Source: FEN-1219 sp035548835 (GTDB lineage: Bacteria; Pseudomonadota; Gammaproteobacteria; Steroidobacterales; Rariloculaceae). Taken from it: a stretch of DNA of 36,871 nucleotides. Numbering within the stretch: position 1 is the stretch's first letter; each line of letters starts with the position of its first letter. Shown piece after piece: positions 8,484 to 15,745 of the stretch. Under the pieces are notes generated by a model, which saw nothing but the letters and a program-made list of their open reading frames with translations, was not told the DNA's origin and did not search any database. Position numbers and translations under genes: made by a program. The stretch lies in the NCBI GenBank assembly GCA_035548835.1, contig DASZSB010000100.1, positions 1-36,871 on the forward strand. The letters are read 5' to 3'.

Positions 8484-8524
8484 CCGGCAGCGAGGGCAGA
8501 ATCCGCGGTCAGCGCCGCTGCCGG
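8484..8524 (+). other. Long perfect hairpin between the csrA-like gene and rluE
   Basis: CCGGCAGCG (8484-8492) and CGCTGCCGG (8516-8524) can form a 9-bp perfect stem with a 23-base loop. There is no T-tract, so it could be a processing site, a Rho-dependent end or an mRNA structure before rluE. The gap 8462-8570 holds nothing else that I can name. Confidence 0.35.
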
Positions 8525-8570
8525 AAGCCTTCCATGCCGTCGATCGCTCGCGTGCGCGTCTGAGCAGCAC

Positions 8571-9140
8571 ATGCTCGTCGCGTTGAACAAGCCGTACGGC
8601 GTCGTCTGCAAGTTCAGCCCCGAGCCCGGCAAACGCACGCTCGCGGAGTGCATCGACGTTCGCGGCGTATATCCGGCCGGCCGGCTCGACACCGACAGCG
8701 AAGGCCTGCTGCTCCTGACCGACGACGGCGCGCTGCAGGCGCGCATCAGCGATCCGCGCCACAAGCTCGCCAAGGTGTACTGGGCGCAGGTCGAGAACGT
8801 GCCGACCGAAGACGCGCTGGCGCGCCTGCGCAAAGGCGTCGACCTCGGCGACTTCGTCACGCAGCCCGCGAAGGCGCGCCTGATCGAAGAGCCCGCGAAC
8901 CTCTGGCCGCGCGACCCGCCGATCCGCTACCGCGCGCAGATCCCGACCGCGTGGCTCGAGCTCGTCTTGCGCGAGGGCAAGAACCGGCAGGTGCGGCGCA
9001 TGACCGCGAAGGTCGGTTTTCCGACGCTGCGGCTCGTGCGCGCCGCGATCGGCGCCGTGACGCTCGACGGGTTGGCACCCGGCGAGTGGCGGCAGATCGA
9101 CCCCCGCGCGCCGTGGGGCGCATCGAGCGACCGCGCGTAA
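8571..9140 (+). CDS. rluE: 23S rRNA pseudouridine synthase, RluE type (RsuA/RluB/E/F family)
   Basis: The enzyme isomerises a specific uridine in rRNA to pseudouridine. RluE of E. coli modifies U2457 of 23S rRNA. The 189-residue protein has the family start (LNKPYGVVCKFS), the catalytic motif GRLDTDSEGLLLLTDDG with nucleophile Asp40, the segment KVYWAQVE, and the ending REGKNRQVRRMTAKVGFPTLRLVR typical of RluE/RluB. It lacks the N-terminal S4 RNA-binding domain, as RluE does. The start at 8571 gives a protein that begins directly with the family's first strand, although the frame stays open further upstream. It is downstream of the csrA-like gene, separated by a hairpin, and is probably an independent housekeeping gene. 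Confidence 0.88.
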   Translation: MLVALNKPYGVVCKFSPEPGKRTLAECIDVRGVYPAGRLDTDSEGLLLLTDDGALQARISDPRHKLAKVYWAQVENVPTEDALARLRKGVDLGDFVTQPAKARLIEEPANLWPRDPPIRYRAQIPTAWLELVLREGKNRQVRRMTAKVGFPTLRLVRAAIGAVTLDGLAPGEWRQIDPRAPWGASSDRA

Positions 9141-9396
9141 GGCATGTCCGCGCCATGCGTTATGGATGAACTCGCGCGTTGATGCCCCCACCCGCCGTCG
9201 CTGAAGGCGAGCTTCTTCAGCGTCTCGAGCTTGGCGGCTGGACGAAGCGACGCGACTCCTTCAGGCGTACAACCAACGTGGCGACCTGCGGGCGCTGCAA
9301 CGGGTTTTCGATTTACACAACGTATCGAGTATGTTTGCTCAGCCTTGTGAGCAGAAAAAGCAGGCGCACGCGATACGATGCTCGTACGACGAGCCG
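9141..9396. other. Intergenic region between rluE and alaC (no clear gene)
   Basis: The two flanking genes converge here. The part around 9300-9360 is poorer in GC than its surroundings. One plus-strand frame (9205-9428, after a TGA at 9202) stays open and reads like a helical protein fragment (LLQAYNQRGDLRALQRVF), but it has no good start codon or ribosome site. A small hairpin (TGCTCA, loop GCCTTG, TGAGCA, near 9335-9355) has its A/T tract on the wrong side to end alaC transcription. Confidence 0.4.
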
Positions 9397-10617
9397 TCAG
9401 CGCGTGGCGGCGCGCGACGTTCGCACTGAACCCAGCATCGCGCGAATGCCGCGCAGCGCCTGCCGGATGCGGTTCTCGTTCTCGATCAGCGCGAACCTCA
9501 CGTAATCATCGCCGTTGTCGCCGAAACCGATGCCGGGCGACACCGAGACCTTGGCCTTCTCCAGCAGCACGCGCGCGAACTCGAGCGAGCCCAGCGCGCG
9601 ATACGGCTCCGGAATCTGCGCCCACACGTACATCGAAGCCTTCGGCTTCTCGACCGGCCACCCGGCTTCGATCAGGCCCTTCACGAGCACGTCGCGCCGG
9701 CGCTGATACGTGGAGGCGATGTCGCGCACGCACTGCTGGTCGCCCTCGAGCGCGGCGATCGCGGCCACCTGCAGCGGCGTGAACGTGCCGTAGTCGTGGT
9801 AGCTCTTGATGCGCGCGAGCGCGTGCACGAGCTCGGCGTTGCCGACCATGAAGCCGATGCGCCAACCGGCCATGTTGTAGCTCTTCGACAGCGTGAAGAA
9901 CTCGACGGCCACATCCTTCGCTCCCGGCACCTGCATGATCGACGGCGCCTTGAAGCCGTCGAACACGATGTCGGCGTACGCGAGGTCGTGCACGATGAGG
10001 ATGTCGTGCTTCTTCGCGAGCGCCACGAGCTTCACGAAGAACTCGAGCTCCACACACTGCGCCGTGGGATTGGACGGGAATCCGAGCACGATCATCTTCG
10101 GCTTCGGATAGCTGCCGCGGATCGCGCGCTCGAGCTCGGCGAAGAAATCCCCTCCCGGCACGATCGGAATGGCGCGGATGTCCGCGCCGGCGATCACGGC
10201 GCCGTACATGTGGATCGGGTAGCTCGGATCGGGCACGAGCACCGTGTCGCCGCGCTCGAGGGTCGCGAGCATCAGATGCGCGAGGCCTTCCTTCGAGCCG
10301 ATCGTGACGATGGCCTCGCTGTCGGGGTCGATGTCGACGTCGAAGCGGCCTTTGTACCAGTGCGCGATTGCGCGGCGCAGCCGCGGGATGCCTTTCGACG
10401 CCGAGTAGCCGTGCGTGTCGGGCCGCTGCGCGACTTCGACCAGCTTGGCCACGATGTGCGGCGGCGTGGCCCCGTCGGGGTTGCCCATGCTGAAGTCGAT
10501 GATGTCCTCGCCGCGCCGGCGCGCCGCGAGCTTCAGTTCGGCCGTGATGTTGAAGACGTAGGGAGGCAGGCGTTCGATGCGCGCGAAACGGCGCTTGCCT
10601 GCAGTGGACACTGCCAT
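9397..10617 (-). CDS. alaC: Glutamate-pyruvate (alanine) aminotransferase AlaC
   Basis: This PLP-dependent class I/II aminotransferase makes alanine from pyruvate and glutamate in the cytoplasm. The 406-residue product matches my memory of E. coli AlaC (YfdZ) through most of its length: RLPPYVFNITAELK near the start, DFSMGNPDGATPPHIV, GSKEGLAHLMLATL, the PLP lysine Lys245 in TLSKSYNMAGWRIGF, and HDYGTFTPLQVAAIAALEG. The ATG at 10617 has a GAGAG ribosome site and gives the family's normal N-terminus. A longer in-frame extension to 10749 is Arg-rich and would run into the lpxO promoter region. The gene is monocistronic and divergent from lpxO. Confidence 0.95.
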   Translation of the reverse strand: MAVSTAGKRRFARIERLPPYVFNITAELKLAARRRGEDIIDFSMGNPDGATPPHIVAKLVEVAQRPDTHGYSASKGIPRLRRAIAHWYKGRFDVDIDPDSEAIVTIGSKEGLAHLMLATLERGDTVLVPDPSYPIHMYGAVIAGADIRAIPIVPGGDFFAELERAIRGSYPKPKMIVLGFPSNPTAQCVELEFFVKLVALAKKHDILIVHDLAYADIVFDGFKAPSIMQVPGAKDVAVEFFTLSKSYNMAGWRIGFMVGNAELVHALARIKSYHDYGTFTPLQVAAIAALEGDQQCVRDIASTYQRRRDVLVKGLIEAGWPVEKPKASMYVWAQIPEPYRALGSLEFARVLLEKAKVSVSPGIGFGDNGDDYVRFALIENENRIRQALRGIRAMLGSVRTSRAATR

Positions 10618-10787
10618 GGAACTGCTCTCACGTAAGCGCCCGGAACCGTCCGAGCGACGTCGGCGACATGTTGGCCGCCTGGCGCGCAGTCTAGACGAGC
10701 GGCGCGCGGCGCCACAAGGCGCCACGCCTCTGCGCGTGCGGCCGTTCACACGCGGAGGGCCCCACGTTGGCCGCGGCTCGGACGGTG

Positions 10788-10793
10788 TAGAAT
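10788..10793 (+). promoter_or_regulatory. Possible -10 element for lpxO
   Basis: TAGAAT lies ten bases before the lpxO ATG. A weak -35-like TTGGCC is at 10767-10772 (15-bp spacing). This would give a very short or leaderless message, which fits the lack of a ribosome site before the ATG. Confidence 0.3.
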
Positions 10794-10802
10794 CCCGGCC
10801 GC

Positions 10803-11753
10803 ATGTTGTCGTCGATACAAGGCGGAATTCTGGCGGCGCTGTCGCATCCCGGCACGTGGATCATCGCGTTGTTCGTCGTGACGGCCACGTATATCCAGCT
10901 CCGCGGCCGCGTGCGGCTGAAGCTGCGCCGGCAGATCTTCGATCATTCGACGCTCACGGCACCGTACAACAGCCTGATGTACGCGTTCTCGACGGCGCCC
11001 ACCACGCCGTACGTCGACGTCGCGGAATTCCCGCAGCTCAAGATGCTGGCCGACAACTGGCAGCTGCTGCGCGACGAGGGGCTGAAGCTGCTCGACGAGG
11101 GCCACGTCAAGGCCGCCGAGAAGCACAACGACGCCGGTTTCCGCTCGTTCTTCCGCACGGGCTGGAAGCGCTTCTATCTCAAGTGGTACGACGACCCCGT
11201 ACCCTCGGCGCAGGCGCTGTGCCCGCGCGCAACCGAGCTCGTGAACAAGGTGCCGGGGCTCAACGCCGCGATGTATACGCTGCTGCCGCCGGGTGCGAAG
11301 CTCGGCGCGCACCGCGACCCGTTCGCGACCTCGCTGCGCTATCACCTCGGGCTCTCGACGCCGAACTCACCCGACTGCTTCATCGCGGTGGACGGCCAGC
11401 CGTACTGGTGGAAGGACGGCGAAGGCGTGGTGTTCGACGAGACGTATGTGCACACGGCCGAGAACCGCACACCCACCACGCGGCTGATCCTGCTCTGCGA
11501 CATCGAGCGGCCGCTGTCGAATCCCGCCGTGCGCTGGTTGAATCATTTCGTCGGCCACCGCATGGTGCGCGCGGCTGCGTCACCGAATCAGGTCGGCGAC
11601 AAGCAGGGTGGCTTGAGCACGTTCTTCCAGTACGTGCACGTGATCCAGAAGCAGGGTGCGCGTGTGAAGAAGTGGCACTACCCCACCTACTGGGTCGCAA
11701 AGAAGATCATCCTGGTCGGCATCCTCTATCTGCTGTACCGCGCGCTCTTCTGA
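10803..11753 (+). CDS. lpxO: Fe(II)/2-oxoglutarate lipid A hydroxylase, LpxO / aspartyl-asparaginyl beta-hydroxylase family
   Basis: LpxO adds an S-2-hydroxyl group to a secondary acyl chain of lipid A at the inner membrane, using Fe(II), O2 and 2-oxoglutarate. The 316-residue protein is close to the size of Salmonella LpxO (about 300). It has an N-terminal membrane helix (about 17-33) and a hydrophobic C-terminal anchor (KKIILVGILYLLYRALF). The iron-binding facial triad is visible as His170-x-Asp172 (GAHRDPF), followed by a distal His in ETYVHTAENRT; the Arg in TRLILLCDIERP is the likely 2-oxoglutarate ligand. The segments MYTLLPPGAKLGAHRDP and QPYWWKDGEGVVFDET are family hallmarks. It is divergent from alaC. 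Confidence 0.88.
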   Translation: MLSSIQGGILAALSHPGTWIIALFVVTATYIQLRGRVRLKLRRQIFDHSTLTAPYNSLMYAFSTAPTTPYVDVAEFPQLKMLADNWQLLRDEGLKLLDEGHVKAAEKHNDAGFRSFFRTGWKRFYLKWYDDPVPSAQALCPRATELVNKVPGLNAAMYTLLPPGAKLGAHRDPFATSLRYHLGLSTPNSPDCFIAVDGQPYWWKDGEGVVFDETYVHTAENRTPTTRLILLCDIERPLSNPAVRWLNHFVGHRMVRAAASPNQVGDKQGGLSTFFQYVHVIQKQGARVKKWHYPTYWVAKKIILVGILYLLYRALF

Positions 11754-11755
11754 CG

Positions 11756-11771
11756 CGCGCGGGCCCGCGCG
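11756..11771 (+). terminator. Palindrome after lpxO, possible weak terminator
   Basis: A perfect 16-bp palindrome (CGCGCGGG/CCCGCGCG) starts three bases after the lpxO stop. It could form a stem of six GC pairs around GGCC. There is no T-tract, so intrinsic termination is doubtful. Confidence 0.25.
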
Positions 11772-11837
11772 GGGACCACGACGCACAACCGTGAACTCCG
11801 CCCTCGCCGCGCGCGCGCCCATGCGCATCATGGTGCG

Positions 11838-12629
11838 ATGAGCCCGCGCCCCCGCCAACGCAGCGACGAACGCCTCCGACCCGCCGCCGGCCTCTGGGCG
11901 CTCGCGCTCGGCGCCACGGGCTTCGTCGCCGGCTTCTTCGGGCCGATCGCGCTGAACCCCGATGCGAATCAGGGCCCGCTCGTGGGGCTCTTCATCACGG
12001 GGCCCGGCGGCGTGGTCGCGGGACTCGTGCTGGGCCTGCTGTTCCGCGTGCTGCCCGTCACGAATGCGTTGCGTGCGCGCGCACTGCTCGGTGCGTGCGC
12101 GGTGCTCGCGCTCGGCACGCTGTGGTTCTGCCTGCCGCAGCCCGCGGTGCTCGGCTACGTGGTCGATGCCACCGTGGCCGATTGCGCGCGTCCCGCGGCG
12201 TTCGGCAAGGACGCACTCGCGCGCTGGCAGGCGGCCGTCACGCGCGCGCCCTGGGCGAAGCCGCCGGCCGACTGGCCGCAACGCGCCCTCGCGAACCTCG
12301 ATCACGATGCGGGTGTCGTGGTGACGCTGAAGGTCGCGCGCCGCGCACCGATCCGGCAACACCGCAAGCCCTGGGATTTCGGTCGCAGGGACCTCGGGCC
12401 CTGGCAGACGAGCGCGGCGGCCGATCGCTACTACGCGAGCGACGAGGGCGCGGACTGCGCGGCGTATCTCGCGCGGCCGCGAACGCTGTACCTGCCGTTC
12501 GACCCGTCGCCCGGGAATCCGAACCGGCCGGCGGCCGTGTGGCCGCCGATCGACACGACCGGCTTTCTGTCGCTGCTGACGCTCGGCCCGGTCCCCGCGG
12601 AATACGCGCGCCTGGTCGCGGAACGCTGA
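11838..12629 (+). CDS. Membrane protein of unknown function
   Basis: The 263-residue product has three hydrophobic segments: about 18-40 (LWALALGATGFVAGFF), about 45-70 (PLVGLFITGPGGVVAGLVLG) and about 80-102 (LLGACAVLALGTLWFC). After them comes a hydrophilic domain of about 160 residues with several Trp, Arg and Pro residues, probably periplasmic, containing one Cys near the membrane exit (ADCARPAAF) and one in GADCAAYLA that could pair. I do not recognise a family. The start ATG lacks a clear ribosome site and is preceded by a short gap after lpxO, so the gene may be co-transcribed with lpxO. Codon usage and GC content match the neighbours, which supports it as a real gene. It converges on the ggt gene with nine bases between the stops. 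Confidence 0.75.
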   Translation: MSPRPRQRSDERLRPAAGLWALALGATGFVAGFFGPIALNPDANQGPLVGLFITGPGGVVAGLVLGLLFRVLPVTNALRARALLGACAVLALGTLWFCLPQPAVLGYVVDATVADCARPAAFGKDALARWQAAVTRAPWAKPPADWPQRALANLDHDAGVVVTLKVARRAPIRQHRKPWDFGRRDLGPWQTSAAADRYYASDEGADCAAYLARPRTLYLPFDPSPGNPNRPAAVWPPIDTTGFLSLLTLGPVPAEYARLVAER

Positions 12630-12638
12630 GCCGGAAGC

Positions 12639-14240
12639 TCAGTAGCCGACGGCCTGGCCCTCGCGCCGCGAGTCGCTGGCCGCCACGTAGCCGTCCTCGG
12701 CGTCGTCCGACAGCTTGAAGATGAACTGCCCGGAACCGAAGTCGTTGCCGGAATCGATCGGCCCGATCGCATGGCCGAGTGCGCGCAGGCCCGCCACGAT
12801 CTCGGGCGCCATCGTGTGCTCGCAGTCCATCGCGAGCCCCGTCGCTACTTTCCAGCGCGGCGCATCGCACGCGGCCTGCGGCTGCTGACCATAGACCAGC
12901 ATGCGCACGAGCGTCTGCAGGTGCCCCTGCGGCTGCATGTTGCCGCCCATCACGCCGAAGCTCATCTGCGGCTTGCCGTCTCTCGTCAGGAAGCCCGGAA
13001 TGATCGTGTGGAACGGGCGCTTGCCGGGCTCGACGACGTTCGGGTGACCGGCCTCGAGCGTGAAGCAGTGCCCGCGGTTCTGCAGGCTCACACCAGTGCC
13101 CGGCACCACGACTCCGCTGCCGAAGCCCATGTAGTTCGACTGGATCATGCTGACCATCGTGCCGTCCGCGTCCGCGGCCGTGAGGTAGATCGTGCCGCCG
13201 CGCGGCGGCGTGCCGTGCCCGAAATCCTGCGCACGTTTCGGATCGATGCGCCGTGCGCGCCCGGCGAGATACGCGTCGTCGAGCAGATCGGCGGCCGTGA
13301 CGCGCGTCATCGCGCGCGCCTCGGCCACGAAGCGGTACACGTCGGCGAACGCGAGCTTCATGGCCTCGATCTGCAGATGCTGCGACGGCACACCGTCGAC
13401 CGGCAGTGACGCGAGATCGAGGTGCCGCAGGATGCCGAGCGCCATGAGCGCCGCAATGCCCTGCCCGTTCGGCGGAATCTCGTGCACGGTGTAGCCGGCG
13501 AAGTCCGTCGCGATCGGCGTGACCCACTGCGGCGCGAAGCCCGCGAGATCGGCCGTCGTCATCGCGCCGCCGTTCGCGGCGCTGTGCGCCGCGAGCCGCT
13601 CCGCGATCTCGCCCCGGTAGAACGCCTCCCCCTTCGTGGCGGCGACCCTGCGCAGCGTGGCGGCCGCGGCCGGAAACCGGAACCGCTCGCCCGGCTGCGG
13701 TGCTCGCCCGTGCGGCATGAACGCCTCGGCGAATCCCGGCAGGCTCTTGAGCACAGGCGCCTGCCGCGCCCAGCTGCCGGCCGTCACGACACCCACGCCG
13801 TAGCCCCGCTCGGCGAGCTCGATCGCGGGCTCGAGCAGGTCGGCGAACGGCAGCCTGCCGAAGCGCTGCGACAGCGCGGCCCAGCCCGCCACGGCGCCCG
13901 GCACCGTGACCGCGTCCCAGCCTCGCGTCGGGATCGCTTCGTGTTTCCGGAGGAAGTACTCGCGCGTCCACGCACCCGGCGCCGGACCGGAGCTGTTCAG
14001 CCCGTGCAGCGCGCGGCCGTCCCACACGATCGCGAAGTTGTCGCTTCCCAGGCCGTTCGAGCACGGCTCCACGATCGCCATCGCGGCCGCGGTGGCCACG
14101 GCCGCGTCCACGGCGTTGCCGCCCCGGCGCAGCATCGCGAGCCCGGCCTGCGCCGCGAGCGGCTGCGAGGTCGCGACCACGTTGCGCGCGAACAGCGGGC
14201 TGCGCACGGTCGGGTAGGGATTGTTCCAGGAAAACTGCAT
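12639..14240 (-). CDS. Gamma-glutamyltransferase family protein without signal peptide
   Basis: Gamma-glutamyltransferases are Ntn hydrolases that cleave themselves at a Thr and then hydrolyse or transfer the gamma-glutamyl group of glutathione and related compounds. The 533-residue product shows ARRGGNAVDAAVA-type sequence near residues 40-50, the large-subunit motif SNGLGSDNF, and the cleavage region in which Thr350 (RGGTIYLTAAD) is the likely new N-terminus. After it come DGTMVSMIQSNYMGFGSG and MGGNMQPQGHLQ. The N-terminus starts MQFSWNNPYPTVRSP with no signal peptide, so unlike E. coli Ggt it is probably cytoplasmic, like the YwrD group. The start at 14240 was chosen because the family sequence begins there, although the frame stays open upstream through the permease gene. 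It lies 53 bases after an amino-acid permease in the same direction, which suggests import and breakdown of gamma-glutamyl compounds. Confidence 0.9.
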   Translation of the reverse strand: MQFSWNNPYPTVRSPLFARNVVATSQPLAAQAGLAMLRRGGNAVDAAVATAAAMAIVEPCSNGLGSDNFAIVWDGRALHGLNSSGPAPGAWTREYFLRKHEAIPTRGWDAVTVPGAVAGWAALSQRFGRLPFADLLEPAIELAERGYGVGVVTAGSWARQAPVLKSLPGFAEAFMPHGRAPQPGERFRFPAAAATLRRVAATKGEAFYRGEIAERLAAHSAANGGAMTTADLAGFAPQWVTPIATDFAGYTVHEIPPNGQGIAALMALGILRHLDLASLPVDGVPSQHLQIEAMKLAFADVYRFVAEARAMTRVTAADLLDDAYLAGRARRIDPKRAQDFGHGTPPRGGTIYLTAADADGTMVSMIQSNYMGFGSGVVVPGTGVSLQNRGHCFTLEAGHPNVVEPGKRPFHTIIPGFLTRDGKPQMSFGVMGGNMQPQGHLQTLVRMLVYGQQPQAACDAPRWKVATGLAMDCEHTMAPEIVAGLRALGHAIGPIDSGNDFGSGQFIFKLSDDAEDGYVAASDSRREGQAVGY

Positions 14241-14293
14241 CGCGGCGTCACCAGCCACAGACACGCCATTGTCGCGGATTGCGCACGAGCTGC

Positions 14294-15619
14294 CTACGGG
14301 GCCCCCGAGGGGCCGCCACGCGCCACGGGCAGCGGCTGCCGCGCGACTCTCCTCCCAGCGACGTAGATCGCCCAGCCGACGAGTGCAGTCACCGCAACCG
14401 CGATGAACTCCTTGCGACTGCTGCTCGACAGCAGCCAGATCGTCAGCACCACCGCGGCGCCGGGAATCAGCGGGCCGCCCGGCACGACGAACGTGGCGGG
14501 CTCGACGTCCGCGCGCCGGCGCAACACCGGCAAGGCGAGGCATGCGACGGCGAACGTGAGCAGGCGGCTGATCGTGCTGATGGTCAACGCCGTCAGGAAC
14601 GAGGCGTTCAGCGTGAACACCAGGGTCGTCACGGCCGAGATCAGGATCGCGACGTGCGGCGTGCGGTACCGCGGATGCGTGCTCGCGAACACGGGCGGCA
14701 GATCGCCGTGCTCCGCCATCGCATACAGCAGGCGCGGCGTCGTCAGCACCACCACGTTCAGCGTGCCCGTCACCGAGATCAGCGCGCCCGCCACGATCAC
14801 GGCGGCGCCGGCCGGACCCACGGCGCGGCTGGCGGCATCCGCGAGCGGCCGCTGCGACGCCGCGAGCTCGGGCAACGTGCCGATGCACACGAGCTGGATC
14901 AGCACGTACAGCACGGCGACCACGCCGATGCCCGTCAACAGGGCGGACGGCAGGTGCCGGCGCGGGTCGTTCGTCTCGCCGGCGGGAATGCCCCCGACCT
15001 CGAAGCCCATGAACGCGAACGCGACGAGGAACACGGCCTGTGCGAAGCCGCCGTAAGTGGGCACTGCCGCGAACGAGAGATTCGCTGGCTCGACGAAGAA
15101 CGCGCCGACGGCCACGAACGAGAGCAACGGAATCAGCTTGCCGATCGTGAACACCGTGCTCGTGACGGCCGCGCGCCTGACGCCGAGCACGTTCAGCAGC
15201 GTGAGCGCGGCGACGACGGCGACGATCACGACGGCACGCCACGCGTTCGCGCCGGACCAGAAATAGCCGAGATAGCCGACGAGCAGGTTGCAGATGGCGC
15301 CGAACGCGGTGAGCCGCGACAGCCACATGAGCCAGCCGACCTGGAATCCGACCCAGGGTCCGAATGCGGCGCGCGCATAAAGATACGGACCGCCGGTCGT
15401 CGCGAAGCGACTGCCGAGCTCGGCGAAGCAGAGCACGATCAGCGTCACGACGATCGCGCAGGCGACGAAGGCGAGCAGGCTGTAGCCGCCCGCGAGCGCG
15501 AACGCCGTCGCGGGCAGTCCGAAGATGCCGGCGCCGACGATGTTGTTGACGATCAACGCCCCGAGATCGGCGCGGCGTATCGCGCGGACCAGACCGCCCC
15601 CCTGTCGCTCAATCGTCAT
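14294..15619 (-). CDS. APC-superfamily amino acid permease
   Basis: This inner-membrane amino-acid/polyamine/organocation transporter has 441 residues and about twelve hydrophobic helices. The first helix carries the family motif around NNIVGAGIFGLPATAFALAG, with a broken helix at the Gly-rich part that forms the substrate and ion site. The sixth-helix region shows VAFAFMGFEVGGIPAGETNDPRRHLPSAL, a standard APC signature. The ATG at 15619 has the ribosome site GGAGAG. Substrate cannot be deduced. The downstream partner is a gamma-glutamyltransferase-like gene, 53 bases away in the same direction, so peptides, gamma-glutamyl amino acids or amino acids released from glutathione are reasonable guesses. 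It is divergent from a phosphate-type porin with a shared 126-bp control region. Confidence 0.9.
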   Translation of the reverse strand: MTIERQGGGLVRAIRRADLGALIVNNIVGAGIFGLPATAFALAGGYSLLAFVACAIVVTLIVLCFAELGSRFATTGGPYLYARAAFGPWVGFQVGWLMWLSRLTAFGAICNLLVGYLGYFWSGANAWRAVVIVAVVAALTLLNVLGVRRAAVTSTVFTIGKLIPLLSFVAVGAFFVEPANLSFAAVPTYGGFAQAVFLVAFAFMGFEVGGIPAGETNDPRRHLPSALLTGIGVVAVLYVLIQLVCIGTLPELAASQRPLADAASRAVGPAGAAVIVAGALISVTGTLNVVVLTTPRLLYAMAEHGDLPPVFASTHPRYRTPHVAILISAVTTLVFTLNASFLTALTISTISRLLTFAVACLALPVLRRRADVEPATFVVPGGPLIPGAAVVLTIWLLSSSSRKEFIAVAVTALVGWAIYVAGRRVARQPLPVARGGPSGAP

Positions 15620-15671
15620 ACATCTCTCCGACAATCCGCACCCGGTCACACCCCGGCGCTTCGCGGGGCAT

Positions 15672-15705
15672 TTGTAACAACTCTGTAATGAAGCGCCGGT
15701 AACGT
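15672..15705 (+). promoter_or_regulatory. Pho-box-like repeat and -10 candidate before the porin gene
   Basis: TTGTAAC (15672-15678), a 4-bp AACT spacer and CTGTAAT (15683-15689) form two 7-bp repeats with the 11-bp period of a PhoB box (consensus CTGTCAT-N4-CTGTCAT). The second half matches 6 of 7 positions, the first 4 of 7. A weak -10, TAACGT (15700-15705), lies ten bases downstream, the usual geometry for PhoB-activated promoters. An imperfect palindrome around GGTAACGTTGCC (15698-15709) overlaps it. The call rests on spacing and on the type of gene that follows. Confidence 0.5.
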
Positions 15706-15745
15706 TGCCGCGACGTAACGGAAACACCCCCGACATGGAGAATGC

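Noticed and set aside
9333..9360. Hairpin as terminator of alaC
   Set aside because: On the minus strand the T-rich tract comes before the stem, not after it, so it cannot work as an intrinsic terminator for alaC.
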